DNA of 64,000 nt, from NCBI RefSeq assembly GCF_000512205.2, contig NZ_CP006644.1, forward strand, positions 248,001 to 312,000, given 5' to 3'. Source of the stretch: Sphingomonas sanxanigenens DSM 19645 = NX02. GTDB taxonomy: Bacteria > Pseudomonadota > Alphaproteobacteria > Sphingomonadales > Sphingomonadaceae. Below the pieces are notes generated by a model, which saw only the letters and a program-made list of their open reading frames with translations, was not told where the DNA came from and searched no databases. How positions within the stretch are numbered: position 1 is the stretch's first letter; the number at the start of each line of letters is the position of its first letter. A program made the translations under genes and the position numbers. Shown one piece after another: positions 9,649 through 19,597 of this stretch.

Positions 9649-10974
9649 TTATTTGAACGGGTCGTCCTCGAGCTTGATGCCGCTGAGGTCGTTGGTCACC
9701 TTGCTGCCCCACAGCGCGTAGAACAGCACATAGAGTTCGCACACCGCGGTCAGCCAGAAGCTGGTCTGCAGGCCATAGGCGTCGGCCAGCCAGCCCTGCA
9801 CAACCACCAGCGCGCCGCCGGCGATCGCCATGATCAGCAGGCCCGAGCCTTCCTCGGTGAGCGGGCCGAGGCCCTTGATGCCCAGCGTGAAGATGGTCGG
9901 GAACATGATCGAGTGGAACAGGCCGACGAGGATCAGCGCCCACATCGCCACCGGGCCCGTGGTGAACACCGTCACCACCATCACCACGAACGCGCCGATC
10001 GAGAAGGCGGCCAGCACGATTCCGGCGTCGATGCGCTGCATCAGCGCGGAGCCGACGAAGCGGCCGACCATCATGCCGCCCCACAGGAAGGTGAGGTAGC
10101 GACCGGCCTGCTCATGCGTCAGGTTGGCGATGTCGGGCTGGCTGACGAAGTTCACGAAGAGGTTGGCGACGCCGATCTCGGCGATCAGGTAGATGAAGAT
10201 CGCCGGGATGCCGAACACGAGGTTGCGGTGCTTCCACAGCGAATGCTTGTGGCGCTCTTCCTTGGCGATGCGGCTGGTCGCCGATCCCATCGCCGGCAGC
10301 GGAAAGCGCGCGATCACCACCGCGAGCACCACCAGCACGATCGCGACGAGCACATAGGGCAGCACCACCGACTGCGCATCGGCCAGGCGCTCGGCCTGCG
10401 TCAGCACCGCGCCGGCTTCCGCCGTGCCGCCCTTGGAGCGGCCGAGGATCAGATAGGCGCCGAACAGCGGCGCGAGCATCGTGCCCGCCGAGTTCATCGC
10501 CTGCACGAGGTTGAGGCGCGAGGAGGAGGTCTCGGCCGGTCCGATCACCGCGACATAGGGGTTGGCGGCGACCTGCAGCAAGGTGATGCCGCTGGCGATC
10601 ACGAACAGCATCACCAATGTGACGCCATAGGAAGGGATGCTCGCCGCAAGCGTCATGCCGAGCGCGCCGGCCGCCATGATCAGCAGGCCGATCACGAGCG
10701 ACTTCTGGTAGCCCACGCGCTCGATCAGCTTGGCCGAGGGGATCGAGGCGACGAAATAGGCGATGAACCACACCGATTCGATCAGCGTGGTCTGCGTGTA
10801 ATTGAGGTCGAACACGCTGCGCAGGTGGGGCAGCAGCGTGTTGTTGATGACGGTGATGAAGCCCCACATGAAGAACAGGCTCGCCAGCAGCACGAGCGCA
10901 GAGCCATAGCTTTTTCCGGCTGCGGGCGCGCCGCCGGAGGTCGTCGTCGCAGTCGTCGGCGTGAGCGCCATCAT
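9649..10974 (-). CDS. sugar MFS transporter, FucP/GluP-like (FHS family)
   Basis: Inner-membrane 12-helix sugar:proton symporter of the fucose-galactose-glucose family, 441 residues. Family marks are LFFMWGFITVINNTLLPHL in helix 1, a loop at IPSAKLIERVGYQKS, and the highly conserved LLQVAANPYVAVIGP followed by SSRLNLVQAMNSAGT. The start at 10974 follows GCGAGGG. It is divergent from the xylonate-type dehydratase, sharing a 78-base control region, which suggests uptake of the sugar that feeds that pathway. Glucose, fucose, galactose or xylose remain possible. Confidence 0.88.
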   Translation of the reverse strand: MMALTPTTATTTSGGAPAAGKSYGSALVLLASLFFMWGFITVINNTLLPHLRSVFDLNYTQTTLIESVWFIAYFVASIPSAKLIERVGYQKSLVIGLLIMAAGALGMTLAASIPSYGVTLVMLFVIASGITLLQVAANPYVAVIGPAETSSSRLNLVQAMNSAGTMLAPLFGAYLILGRSKGGTAEAGAVLTQAERLADAQSVVLPYVLVAIVLVVLAVVIARFPLPAMGSATSRIAKEERHKHSLWKHRNLVFGIPAIFIYLIAEIGVANLFVNFVSQPDIANLTHEQAGRYLTFLWGGMMVGRFVGSALMQRIDAGIVLAAFSIGAFVVMVVTVFTTGPVAMWALILVGLFHSIMFPTIFTLGIKGLGPLTEEGSGLLIMAIAGGALVVVQGWLADAYGLQTSFWLTAVCELYVLFYALWGSKVTNDLSGIKLEDDPFK

Positions 10975-11052
10975 CCCCTCGCAAGGCCGTTGAAATTCTA
11001 ATTGTCTGAGTATATCCGGATCGACAACCCGTCAATGCGGAGCCTTCCCAAG
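10975..11052. promoter_or_regulatory. divergent control region between sugar porter and dehydratase
   Basis: On the minus strand TTGACG (11035-11030) and TATACT (11014-11009) form a candidate promoter with a short 15-base spacer. TTGTC (11002-11006) and GACAA (11023-11027) form a spaced inverted repeat that could bind a regulator. Both are modest matches. Confidence 0.3.
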
Positions 11053-12852
11053 ATGACCAGCCAGACTACCCCTTCCCAGCTCCGCAGCCGCGCATGGTTC
11101 GACAACCCGGCGAACATCGACATGACCGCGCTCTATCTCGAGCGCTATCTGAACTTCGGCCTCAGCCTCGACGAGCTGCGCTCCGGCAAGCCGATCATCG
11201 GCATCGCCCAGACCGGCAGCGATCTCAGCCCCTGCAACCGCCATCACCTCGTGCTGGCGGAGCGCGTGCGCGAGGGCGTTCGCGAGGCCGGCGGCATCGT
11301 CATCGAATTCCCGGTCCACCCGATCCAGGAAACCGGCAAGCGCCCGACCGCGGGGCTCGACCGCAACCTCGCCTATCTCGGCCTCGTCGAGGTGCTCTAC
11401 GGCTATCCGCTCGACGGCGTCGTGCTGACGATCGGCTGCGACAAGACCACCCCCGCCGCGCTGATGGCGGCCGCCACCGTCAACATCCCGGCGATCGCGC
11501 TGTCGGTCGGCCCGATGCTCAACGGCTGGCACAAGGGCGAGCGCACCGGTTCGGGCACGATCGTGTGGAAGGCGCGCCAGATGCTCGCCGCCGGCGAGAT
11601 CGACGATGCCGAATTCATCCGCCTCGTCGCCAGCTCGGCGCCGTCGACCGGCTATTGCAACACGATGGGCACCGCGACGACGATGAACAGCCTCACCGAG
11701 GCGCTCGGCATGTCGCTGCCCGGTTCGGCCGCGATCCCGGCGCCCTATCGTGACCGCCAGGAGGTCTCCTACCTCACCGGCAAGCGCATCGTCGACATGG
11801 TGTGGGAAGATCTGAAGCCGTCCGACATCCTGACCGCGGATGCGTTCCACAACGCGATCGTCGTCAACTCGGCGATCGGCGGCTCGACCAACGCGCCGAT
11901 CCACCTGACCGCGCTCGCCCGCCATGTCGGCGTCGACGTGCCGATCAAGACCTGGCAGGAGCGTGGGCTCGACGTGCCGCTGCTCGTCAACCTGCAGCCG
12001 GCGGGCGAATATCTGGGCGAGGATTATTACCGCGCCGGCGGCGTGCCCGCGGTCGTCAGCCAGCTCATCGGGCAGGGGCTGATCGCGGAGGGTGCGATCA
12101 CCGTCAACGGCAAGACGATCGGCGAGAATTGCCGCGGCGTCGAAATCGAGGACGAGAAGGTCATCCGTCCGTTCGCGCAGCCGCTGATGGACGCCGCCGG
12201 CTTCGTCGTCCTCTCCGGCAATCTGTTCGAGAGCGCGATCATGAAGACCAGCGTGATCTCCGAGGAGTTCCGCAACCGCTACCTCTCCAACCCCGACGAT
12301 CCCGACGCCTTCGAGGGACCGGTCGTGGTGTTCGACGGCCCCGAGGATTATCACCACCGCATCGACGACCGTGCGACCGGCATCACCCCGGAAACGCTGC
12401 TGATCATGCGCGGTGCCGGCCCGGTCGGCTATCCGGGCGCGGCCGAGGTGGTCAACATGCGTCCGCCGGCGCACCTGATCGTCGACGGCATCCACTCGCT
12501 GCCCTGCATCGGCGACGGCCGCCAGTCGGGCACCAGCGGCAGCCCCTCGATCCTCAACGCCAGCCCCGAAGCGGCGGTGAACGGCACGCTCGCGCTGCTG
12601 CGCACCGGCGACCGCGTCCGCATCGACCTGCGCAAGGGCACCGCCAACGTGCTGCTCTCCGACGAGGAACTGGCGGCGCGCCGTGCGGACCTGGAAGCGG
12701 CGGGCGGCTATGCCTATCCCGCGTCGCAGACCCCGTGGCAGGAAATCCAGCGCGCGGTGGTCGGCCAGATGGGCACCGGCGCGATCCTGGAGGGCGCCGA
12801 GAAGTATCAGCGGATCGCCCAGACGATGGGCCTGCCGCGGGATAATCACTGA
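11053..12852 (+). CDS. IlvD/Edd family sugar-acid dehydratase, D-xylonate type
   Basis: Iron-sulfur dehydratase of 599 residues that resembles Caulobacter D-xylonate dehydratase XylD through most of its length: [65 protein letters not shown] and the ending LPRDNH. Cys in CNRHH, GCDK and YCNT are the expected cluster ligands. It would make 2-keto-3-deoxy-xylonate from xylonate, fitting a xylan-degrading locus, although arabonate or fuconate are alternatives. The start at 11053 has GGAG ten bases upstream; an in-frame ATG at 11035 is possible. Confidence 0.85.
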   Translation: MTSQTTPSQLRSRAWFDNPANIDMTALYLERYLNFGLSLDELRSGKPIIGIAQTGSDLSPCNRHHLVLAERVREGVREAGGIVIEFPVHPIQETGKRPTAGLDRNLAYLGLVEVLYGYPLDGVVLTIGCDKTTPAALMAAATVNIPAIALSVGPMLNGWHKGERTGSGTIVWKARQMLAAGEIDDAEFIRLVASSAPSTGYCNTMGTATTMNSLTEALGMSLPGSAAIPAPYRDRQEVSYLTGKRIVDMVWEDLKPSDILTADAFHNAIVVNSAIGGSTNAPIHLTALARHVGVDVPIKTWQERGLDVPLLVNLQPAGEYLGEDYYRAGGVPAVVSQLIGQGLIAEGAITVNGKTIGENCRGVEIEDEKVIRPFAQPLMDAAGFVVLSGNLFESAIMKTSVISEEFRNRYLSNPDDPDAFEGPVVVFDGPEDYHHRIDDRATGITPETLLIMRGAGPVGYPGAAEVVNMRPPAHLIVDGIHSLPCIGDGRQSGTSGSPSILNASPEAAVNGTLALLRTGDRVRIDLRKGTANVLLSDEELAARRADLEAAGGYAYPASQTPWQEIQRAVVGQMGTGAILEGAEKYQRIAQTMGLPRDNH

Positions 12853-12863
12853 GGTTCGGGTAA

Positions 12864-12965
12864 CCCCCCTCCCCTTCAGGGGAGGGGCCGGGGGTGGGGC
12901 CTGTCCGTCATGTGGGGAGCGGGGGACACTCCCCCACCCCAACCCCTCCCCTGAAGGGGAGGGGC
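12864..12965. repeat. intergenic double-hairpin repeat, copy A
   Basis: Begins with CCCCTCCCCTTCAGGGGAGG and ends with the mirror hairpin CCCTCCCCTGAAGGGGAGGG, with G-rich and C-rich inner arms that can pair with each other. It lies between the convergent dehydratase and GH95 genes and could act as a bidirectional terminator. Related copies are at 49110-49247 and 53044-53179. Confidence 0.75.
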
Positions 12966-12972
12966 TAGACAA

Positions 12973-15345
12973 TCATCCCGCCCGCAGCCGCCGCAATTCG
13001 ATCCCCTTCGCGGTCCCCCGCACGGCCACGCGCTCGCCCTTGCGCAGGTCGATCGCGGCTTGCGCCTGGCCATAGCGCACGCGCACCGGGCCGGCGCTGT
13101 CGGCGGTGATCAGCGCCTCTTCCAGCACGCCGCCCGACCAGGCGAGGTCCACCCCCAGATTGCCGCGCGCGCGGATGCCGGCGATGCGGCCGCCGGGCCA
13201 TGCCCTGGGCAGCGCCGGCAGCAGGTGGACCATGCCCGAATGGCTCTGCATCAGCATCTGGATGATGCCCGCGGCGCCGCCGAGATTGCCGTCGATCTGG
13301 AAGGGGGGGTGGGCGTCGAACATGTTGGGATAGGTGCGGCTGGGCTGCAGCAGCATCCTGAGCACCTTGTGCGCGCGTTCGCGCTGTTCGAGCCGCGCCC
13401 ACAGGTTGATCCGCCAGCCGATCCCCCAGCCGGTCGCCTCGTCGCCGCGGATCTCCAGCGAACGGCGCGCCGCCGCCGCCAGTTCGGGCGTGCGCTGCAG
13501 GCTGATCTGGTCGCTCGGGTAGAGCGCGTAGAGGTGGCTGACATGGCGGTGGTTGATCTCGGGCGCCTGCATGTCCCAGTCGTCGAACCATTCCTGGAGG
13601 TGACTGGCAGTGCCGATCCGGTCCTTCGGCAGCTTCGCCGCCGCCGCCGCGATCTCCGCGCGCAAGCCCGCGTCGCGGCCGAGCAGCTCCGACAGCGCGA
13701 TCGTCCGCGCGAACAGGTCGCGCAGCAACTGGCTGTCCATCGCCGGCCCCGCGCAGATCGAGACGCCGGGGTGGTGCGAATTCTCGGGCGAGTTGGACGG
13801 GTTCATCACCAGTTCGCCGGTCTTCGGATGCGGTGTGAGCGCGTCGACGTAGAAGCGGCACGAACCCACCATCAGCGGATAGAGCTGGTCGAGGAAGGCG
13901 CGGTCGCGGCTGTAATCCCAATGGTCCCACAGCGTGTTGAGCAGCCAGGCGCCGCCCATCGGCCACATGCCGTAGAGCGCCTGCGAATTGACCGTCGCCT
14001 GCCGGAAGCCGTCGGTGTTGTGATAGGCCACCCAGCCGCGCGCACCCCAGTCGTTCTTCGCCGTGCGCTGGCCGGTGATGCTGAGATCCTTCGTCAGCCG
14101 CAGCAGCGGCTCGACCAGTTCGCCGAGATTGGCGGGATCGGCCGGCCAGTAGTTCATCTCGGCGTTGATGTTGAGCGTCCATTTGGACTCCCAGGGCGGC
14201 GCGGTGCGCTCGTTCCAGATGCCCTGCAGGTTGGCGGGCTGGGTGCCGGGCCGCGAGGAACTGATCAGCAGATAGCGGCCATATTGCAGGTAGAGCGCGG
14301 CAAGGCCGGGATCGTCGAGTTCGCCCGAGCGGGCGATGCGCTCGTCGGTCGGCAGCGCCGCGGCGGGGGTGCGGGCGAGTTCGACTTCGAGGCGGCGGAA
14401 CAGCCGGCGATGCTCGGCCTGGTGCGCGCCGAGCAGCGCGTCCCAGCTCTTCCCCGAAGCCGCCGCGATCTGCCGCGTCGTGATCGCGGTCGGGTCGCCG
14501 GCGATATCGTCGAAGCGGCGATAGCTGGTGGCGGTGGCGACCAGCAGCACCACCTCGTCCGCATCCTCGATGCGGATCGCGTCGCGGCCGACCGTCTGGC
14601 GGCCGCCGGTGCGGCGCACCTTTACCCGCGTCTCGAAGCGGATGCCGCCGGGAATGCCGTGCTGCGCCGGGCCGATGCCGCGCATCACCAGCGTGTCGTC
14701 TCCCTCCACCGCGACCTCGCCATCCTGCGGCGTGGTCAGCGACACTGTGACGCCGACGCTGCCAGCGGGCGCGTCGGTGGAGAGGCGGACCGCGATCACC
14801 TGATCGACCGGCGAGGCGATCACCTCGCGCAGATGGGTGACGGTGCGCACCTTGAACCGCGTCGTCGCGATCGCGCCGTCGAGGTCGAGCGACCGTTCAT
14901 AGCTCTGGCTGTTCTCGATGCCCTGGAAGAGCATCATCAGGTCGCCGATCGGCTGGTAGGACATCTGCCGCGGGGGGCGCGCCACCAGCACCTCGTCCGC
15001 CAGCGCCTGCGCCTCGGCGAAGCGCCCGGCCCAGACCAGCGCGCGCACCCGCGGCAGGCCCTCGCCCGCCTTGGGGTTGGTGCCGTCATAGGGGGAGCCG
15101 GCGAAGAAACTGTCCTCGTTGAGCTGGATGCGCTCGTTGGCGATGCCGCCGAAGATCATCGCCCCCAGCCGGCCATTGCCGATCGGCAGCGCCTGCACCC
15201 ATTCGTCGGCGGGCGCGCGATACCAGAGGCGGTTGGGATGGTCGGAGCCGGCGGCGCCGGCCCGCGCACCGCGCGGCAGCGCCGCGCCGATCGCCAGACC
15301 CGCCCCGGCAACGAGCGTACCGCGCCGCGAAAGACCCTCCGCCAT
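12973..15345 (-). CDS. GH95 family glycosidase (alpha-L-fucosidase/galactosidase)
   Basis: Exported glycoside hydrolase of family 95, 790 residues, the normal family size. A twin-arginine-type leader (SRRGTLVAGAGLAIG) is followed by the N-terminal beta domain starting LWYRAPADEWVQALPIGNGR. The all-helical catalytic domain carries NINAEMNYWPADPANLGEL (paired Asn), NPSNSPENSHH, EINHRHVSHLYALYPSDQ, GWGIGWRINLWARL and FDAHPPFQIDGNLGG with the Asp-Asn site. It removes alpha-L-fucose or alpha-L-galactose caps. It lies 3 bases after the GH79 gene and is its operon partner. Confidence 0.9.
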   Translation of the reverse strand: MAEGLSRRGTLVAGAGLAIGAALPRGARAGAAGSDHPNRLWYRAPADEWVQALPIGNGRLGAMIFGGIANERIQLNEDSFFAGSPYDGTNPKAGEGLPRVRALVWAGRFAEAQALADEVLVARPPRQMSYQPIGDLMMLFQGIENSQSYERSLDLDGAIATTRFKVRTVTHLREVIASPVDQVIAVRLSTDAPAGSVGVTVSLTTPQDGEVAVEGDDTLVMRGIGPAQHGIPGGIRFETRVKVRRTGGRQTVGRDAIRIEDADEVVLLVATATSYRRFDDIAGDPTAITTRQIAAASGKSWDALLGAHQAEHRRLFRRLEVELARTPAAALPTDERIARSGELDDPGLAALYLQYGRYLLISSSRPGTQPANLQGIWNERTAPPWESKWTLNINAEMNYWPADPANLGELVEPLLRLTKDLSITGQRTAKNDWGARGWVAYHNTDGFRQATVNSQALYGMWPMGGAWLLNTLWDHWDYSRDRAFLDQLYPLMVGSCRFYVDALTPHPKTGELVMNPSNSPENSHHPGVSICAGPAMDSQLLRDLFARTIALSELLGRDAGLRAEIAAAAAKLPKDRIGTASHLQEWFDDWDMQAPEINHRHVSHLYALYPSDQISLQRTPELAAAARRSLEIRGDEATGWGIGWRINLWARLEQRERAHKVLRMLLQPSRTYPNMFDAHPPFQIDGNLGGAAGIIQMLMQSHSGMVHLLPALPRAWPGGRIAGIRARGNLGVDLAWSGGVLEEALITADSAGPVRVRYGQAQAAIDLRKGERVAVRGTAKGIELRRLRAG

Positions 15346-15348
15346 CGA

Positions 15349-16755
15349 TCAGCGCCCGGCGAGGGTGAAGAGCATCGCGGTGGCGGCCGGCACCGTCACC
15401 TGCCGCGCCCGCCGCATCGTCACCGTCTTCAACGTGGTGCCGTCCCTGGCGGCGAGCGACGGGCCGGTCAGCACCACGACCGCGGCCTCGGGCATCGCCG
15501 GCAGGGTCACGGTGAAGGGCGCGCTGTGCTTGTTGACCAGCACGATCTTCGTCTTGCCGGCCTGGCTCAGCGCGTAGCAGCCGAGAGAGGGGCTGGCCGG
15601 CCGGGCATCGAGCGCGAGGAAGGTCGCGCCCACCAGCATCTGGCCGAACCGGGTCCCGTCATAGAGCGGCCGCCGGCTGAACCCGGCGGAGGGCGTGCCG
15701 ACGATCGCCGAATAATGGCCATAGCCGCCGCCATGCCAGTTGATGCCGATCCAGCCGCGCTCGGCGAATTTGAGCATCGCGTCGGCGCCCCAGATCGCCG
15801 AGGCGTGGGTATCCGAAATGCCCGGCTTGCCGCCATCCCAGCAGCTGTTGCCCTCGGCCATGCGGAAGGGCAGGCCGGATTGCTTCACCGCGGCCTGCAC
15901 CGTCTCGACGCCGGCATTTTTGAGCGTCGTCGTCTTCGGTTCGGGCTCCATCAGCTGTGCCATCGTCGCGTCGGGCGATCCCGCCGGGCCCATCGCATAA
16001 TAATGGCCGGTCAGCATGATGACGTCGGGGAAGCGATGCGCCTCGCGTGCGAAGACGGTGAGATAATCGAGCTTGTTCGAAATGTCCGGCCCGCCGAACT
16101 TTGCCCCCGGCGCGGCGGCGGCGATCGCATCGTGGAACGCCGCCCATTCGCGCATGAAATCCTCCGGCCCCCATTCGGCCGGGCGATAGCGGTTGCGGAA
16201 CACGTCGGGCTCATTGCCGATCTGGAAGGCGAGCAGCCGTGGCCCGAGGATGCGGTGGACGTCGGCGGCTTCCGCGGCGGCCTGCTCCCTGGTCGCGTGG
16301 GCGAGGTTGAGGCCGTAGATGCAGCTCCAGCCGGTGGCGTCGAGGAAGGTGCGCAGGCTCCGGAGCGCCGGCGTCGAGCAGACCAGCCCCTCCTTCACCG
16401 TCTTGTTATGCTCGGGCCCGAAAATCTCGAACGGCGGCCGCGCCGGCGCCTGTTCGCCGACATAGGCGGTATGCTCGCCCGAAGAGCCGCCGATCCGCAG
16501 ATTGCCGACGGGGGATAGCCCCTTGAACAGCGCGACCAGCGCGCTGTTCTCCGCCGAGAAATAGGCGGGATTGGCGAGCTGCGCGCGCTCATAGGAAAGG
16601 CCGACGAAGTCCGCCGGAATCGTCGCACCGCGCCGGGCGGCATCCAGCGTCAGCGCGATGCCGCTGTCCTGAGCCCAGCCCCTTGCCGGCAGGGCGACGG
16701 CACTGCAAACGGTGGCAAGCCCCTGAAGCATCTGGCGGCGACTGCTATCCATCAT
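15349..16755 (-). CDS. GH79 family glycosidase (beta-glucuronidase-like)
   Basis: Exported retaining glycosidase of family 79, 468 residues, the family of beta-glucuronidases and 4-O-methyl-glucuronidases. The twin-arginine-type leader is SSRRQMLQGLATVCSAVALP. The acid/base Glu is in FQIGNEPDVF (about residue 182) and the nucleophile Glu in FRMAEGNSCWDGG (about residue 298), followed by a C-terminal beta domain. The chosen start follows GGGAGAGG; an adjacent ATG at 16752 is equally good. It would supply glucuronate to the uxaC-uxuB-manD operon. With GH95 it could also point to arabinogalactan side chains. Confidence 0.87.
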   Translation of the reverse strand: MMDSSRRQMLQGLATVCSAVALPARGWAQDSGIALTLDAARRGATIPADFVGLSYERAQLANPAYFSAENSALVALFKGLSPVGNLRIGGSSGEHTAYVGEQAPARPPFEIFGPEHNKTVKEGLVCSTPALRSLRTFLDATGWSCIYGLNLAHATREQAAAEAADVHRILGPRLLAFQIGNEPDVFRNRYRPAEWGPEDFMREWAAFHDAIAAAAPGAKFGGPDISNKLDYLTVFAREAHRFPDVIMLTGHYYAMGPAGSPDATMAQLMEPEPKTTTLKNAGVETVQAAVKQSGLPFRMAEGNSCWDGGKPGISDTHASAIWGADAMLKFAERGWIGINWHGGGYGHYSAIVGTPSAGFSRRPLYDGTRFGQMLVGATFLALDARPASPSLGCYALSQAGKTKIVLVNKHSAPFTVTLPAMPEAAVVVLTGPSLAARDGTTLKTVTMRRARQVTVPAATAMLFTLAGR

Positions 16756-16838
16756 CCTCTCCCGTCGATTTCCGGCGCGCCGGTGGTTGATCCTTGGCAT
16801 CGACGGACGCGGTCTAGGCGCCGGCAGCCGGTCAGGTC

Positions 16839-16911
16839 AATATCACTGTGAGGAACAGAGATATCAGAATCGGCCTGACCAGCTTGACTGACATATCAGA
16901 GACTGTATGTG
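16839..16911 (+). promoter_or_regulatory. candidate promoter with repeated ATATCAG motif
   Basis: TTGACT (16884-16889) and TATGTG (16906-16911) form a promoter-like pair with a 16-base spacer ahead of the TonB receptor. ACATATCAGA (16891-16900) lies in the spacer, AGATATCAGA (16859-16868) lies just upstream, and AATATCACTG (16839-16848) is a weaker third copy. The same AGATATCAG word occurs at the start of the FadR-family gene (20952-20960), suggesting a shared operator. Confidence 0.4.
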
Positions 16912-16964
16912 ATCCCGCATCGAAGGCGCCAGCGAAGGGCGCCGTGATGTGGGAGGGTGCTGGA

Positions 16965-19586
16965 ATGGTGAAGGCGAAGCTGTTGCTGGGTTCGGTCTGC
17001 TGGATGGGGCTGGCTGGCGCGATGCCAGCGATGGCGCAGGACGCGCCCGCGCCCGCGCCGCAGGCGGACCAGGGCGCCGCTGCGCCGTCCGATGCCGCGG
17101 TGGAAGACATCGTCGTCACCGGCATCCGCGGCACGCTGACCAGCGCGCGCGAACGCAAGCGCAATTCCGGCCAGATCCAGGAATCGATCGTCGCCGAGGA
17201 TATCGGCAAGCTGCCGGATACCTCGATCGCCAGCACCTTGCAGCGCATTCCGGGCATCCAGCTCGCCCGCGACACGCGCGGCCAGGGCAACACCTATGTC
17301 GTCCACGGCCTGAAGCAGGTGACGACCACGATCGACGGCCGCCAGATCTTCTCGTCGACCAACCGCGCCGCCAACCTGCTGGAGCTGTCGGCGGACATCC
17401 TGTCGGGCATCGACGTCTACAAGACCGCGACCGCGGACCAGATCGAAGGCGGCCTCGGCGGCCTCATCAACATCCATTCGGCGCAGCCGTTCAACTTCGA
17501 CGGCCTGCATGTCGCCGGCACGCTCTCGGGCTATTACAGCGACATCAACGACAAGCTGACGCCGCGCACCTCGCTGGTGCTGAGCAACCGCTTCGATACC
17601 GGCATCGGCGAAATCGGCGTGCTGGTCGGCGGCCAGTTCGAGCGGGTCTTCTCGGGCGGCTACCAGACCTCGACCAATGCCTATGGCGACAACCGCAACC
17701 TTTACGACCGCGACGCCGATGGCGCCTTCCCCAACGATGCGGGCGACATCGTCACCCTGCCGTCGCAGGTGCGCGGCCGTTACGAGACCGGCCGGCTGAC
17801 CCGGTCCAGCGTCTATGGCGCGATCCAGTGGCGCCCGGTGGAAGAGCTGACGCTCTATGCCAACGCGATGCGCTTCAACACCAAATCGACCAGCGCGACG
17901 CAGCAGCTTTCCGTGCAGACCGATGGCGCGCGCGGCACGGGATCGTCGTTCCAGTTCAAGGACGGCAACCCCAATATTCCCGACAGCTATACGCTGACCA
18001 ACGCGCTGATCCGGTCCAGCCGCGGCGCATCGGACTTCAACCAGCACACCAACAGCTATGCCGGCGGTTTCGACTGGAAGTCCGACCGGTTCACGCTGGG
18101 CGGGCAGGTTTCCTACGTCGATTCGACCGCGCCCTTCTATTCGCGCAGCGTGGTGCTGCAGGGGCGGGCGCCGACCGCGAACATCGATCTGTCGACCAAC
18201 ACGCCCGACTTCTCGCTCGGCGGCGTCGATCCGACCTCGCCCGCGGCCTATACCGGCCAGACGACCTATTCGGACCTCGGCCAGCAGGCCTATGGCGACG
18301 AGACCTCGGCGCGGCTCGACGCCACCTACAAGTTCGACGACAGCCCGATCACCGCGATCAGCGCCGGCGTGCGCTATGCCAAGCGCCAGGCGATCAACGA
18401 GGTCTACAGCATCGGCCAGAACGTGACGCTGACCCAGCCGGTCACGTCGGTGACGCAGCAGACGCCGGACGACCTGTTCTTCGATCGCACCGCCTCCACC
18501 AACCAGTGGCTGACCTTCCAGGAGAAATATCTGTTCGACAAGCGCCGCACCCGTGCGCTCGTCGGCGTCGATTCCAACGATCCGGTCTATCCGCCGACCA
18601 ACTATTATAATTATCGCGAGACCGCCTGGGCGGCCTATGGCAAGGCCGATTTCGCGTTCGACCTGGGGCTGCCGATCGACGGCAATGTCGGCCTGCGCTA
18701 CGTCCACACCACCAACAAGCAGCTCGTCTACATCGCCAATGCCGGGGCCTTCGATCCGGTGCGCGGCGAGAGCAGCTATGAGAACTGGCTGCCGAGCGTG
18801 AACATCCGCGGCGAGCTGACCAAGGACCTCTATCTGCGCCTTGCCTATTCGAAGGCGCTGACCCGTCCGGAGTTCGGCAACCTCTCGCCGGCGGTGGTGC
18901 TGAGCGTGCTCAACGGCACCGGCAGCGCGGGCAACCCCGATCTCGCGCCGACCAAGGCGGATCAGTACGACGCGTCGCTGGAATTCTATTTCGGCAAGTC
19001 CAACTATGCCGCGGTCTCGCTGTTCCAGAAGGATGTCGTCGGCTTTGCGCAGAAGTTCGCGCAGAACGAGATCATCGACGGCGAAACCTATCTGATCACC
19101 CGTCCGCGCAACAGCGGCCCGGGCACGATCAAGGGGTTCGAGATCTTCTACCAGCAGTTCTTCGATTTCCTGCCGGGCGCGTTCAGCGGCCTGGGGTTCC
19201 AGGGCAATTTCACCTATGCGGACAGCAGCCTGCCGGTGCTTGGCCGCACCGAGATGGTCGCCGCGGACCTGCTTTCCAAATATGCGTTCAACATCACCGG
19301 CATCTACGAGAAGGGCCCGGTTTCCGCGCAGCTCTCCTACAATTGGCGGTCGAAGAGCGTGCAGACCAATTTCGCGGACTCCGCCGGCCGTGCGCTCTAT
19401 AACGCGCCGCTGGAGCAGATGGACTTTTCCATCAGCTACCGCGTGAATGAACATGTCTCGGTGAAGTTCGATGCGGTCAACCTGCTCAACGCCTATCAGC
19501 GGCAATATTACGGGACCGCGGACATCCCCGCGGTATCCAACCAGTATGACCGCAACTATCAGCTCGGCGTCCGCGTCAACTTCTGA
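16965..19586 (+). CDS. TonB-dependent receptor for plant oligosaccharides
   Basis: Outer-membrane TonB-dependent transporter of 873 residues. A signal peptide (about residues 1-25, ending AMAQ) precedes a TonB box/plug start VEDIVVTGIRGTLTSARERKR, typical of the large sphingomonad/xanthomonad carbohydrate receptors. The plug contains SIVAEDIGKLPDTSIASTLQ and GLGGLINIHSAQPF; the barrel ends YQLGVRVNF with terminal Phe. The start at 16965 is chosen because GGGAGG (16951-16956) lies 8 bases upstream; the longer GTG start at 16848 would run through the promoter and give no signal peptide. Its substrate is probably the glucuronate-bearing oligosaccharide processed by neighbouring enzymes. Confidence 0.9.
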   Translation: MVKAKLLLGSVCWMGLAGAMPAMAQDAPAPAPQADQGAAAPSDAAVEDIVVTGIRGTLTSARERKRNSGQIQESIVAEDIGKLPDTSIASTLQRIPGIQLARDTRGQGNTYVVHGLKQVTTTIDGRQIFSSTNRAANLLELSADILSGIDVYKTATADQIEGGLGGLINIHSAQPFNFDGLHVAGTLSGYYSDINDKLTPRTSLVLSNRFDTGIGEIGVLVGGQFERVFSGGYQTSTNAYGDNRNLYDRDADGAFPNDAGDIVTLPSQVRGRYETGRLTRSSVYGAIQWRPVEELTLYANAMRFNTKSTSATQQLSVQTDGARGTGSSFQFKDGNPNIPDSYTLTNALIRSSRGASDFNQHTNSYAGGFDWKSDRFTLGGQVSYVDSTAPFYSRSVVLQGRAPTANIDLSTNTPDFSLGGVDPTSPAAYTGQTTYSDLGQQAYGDETSARLDATYKFDDSPITAISAGVRYAKRQAINEVYSIGQNVTLTQPVTSVTQQTPDDLFFDRTASTNQWLTFQEKYLFDKRRTRALVGVDSNDPVYPPTNYYNYRETAWAAYGKADFAFDLGLPIDGNVGLRYVHTTNKQLVYIANAGAFDPVRGESSYENWLPSVNIRGELTKDLYLRLAYSKALTRPEFGNLSPAVVLSVLNGTGSAGNPDLAPTKADQYDASLEFYFGKSNYAAVSLFQKDVVGFAQKFAQNEIIDGETYLITRPRNSGPGTIKGFEIFYQQFFDFLPGAFSGLGFQGNFTYADSSLPVLGRTEMVAADLLSKYAFNITGIYEKGPVSAQLSYNWRSKSVQTNFADSAGRALYNAPLEQMDFSISYRVNEHVSVKFDAVNLLNAYQRQYYGTADIPAVSNQYDRNYQLGVRVNF

Positions 19587-19597
19587 CGCGGGCTGAG

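Noticed and set aside
13060-16518. 1152-codon plus-strand frame over GH95 and GH79
   Set aside because: Translation is Arg/His-rich low complexity with no domain; both minus-strand glycosidases are clear.
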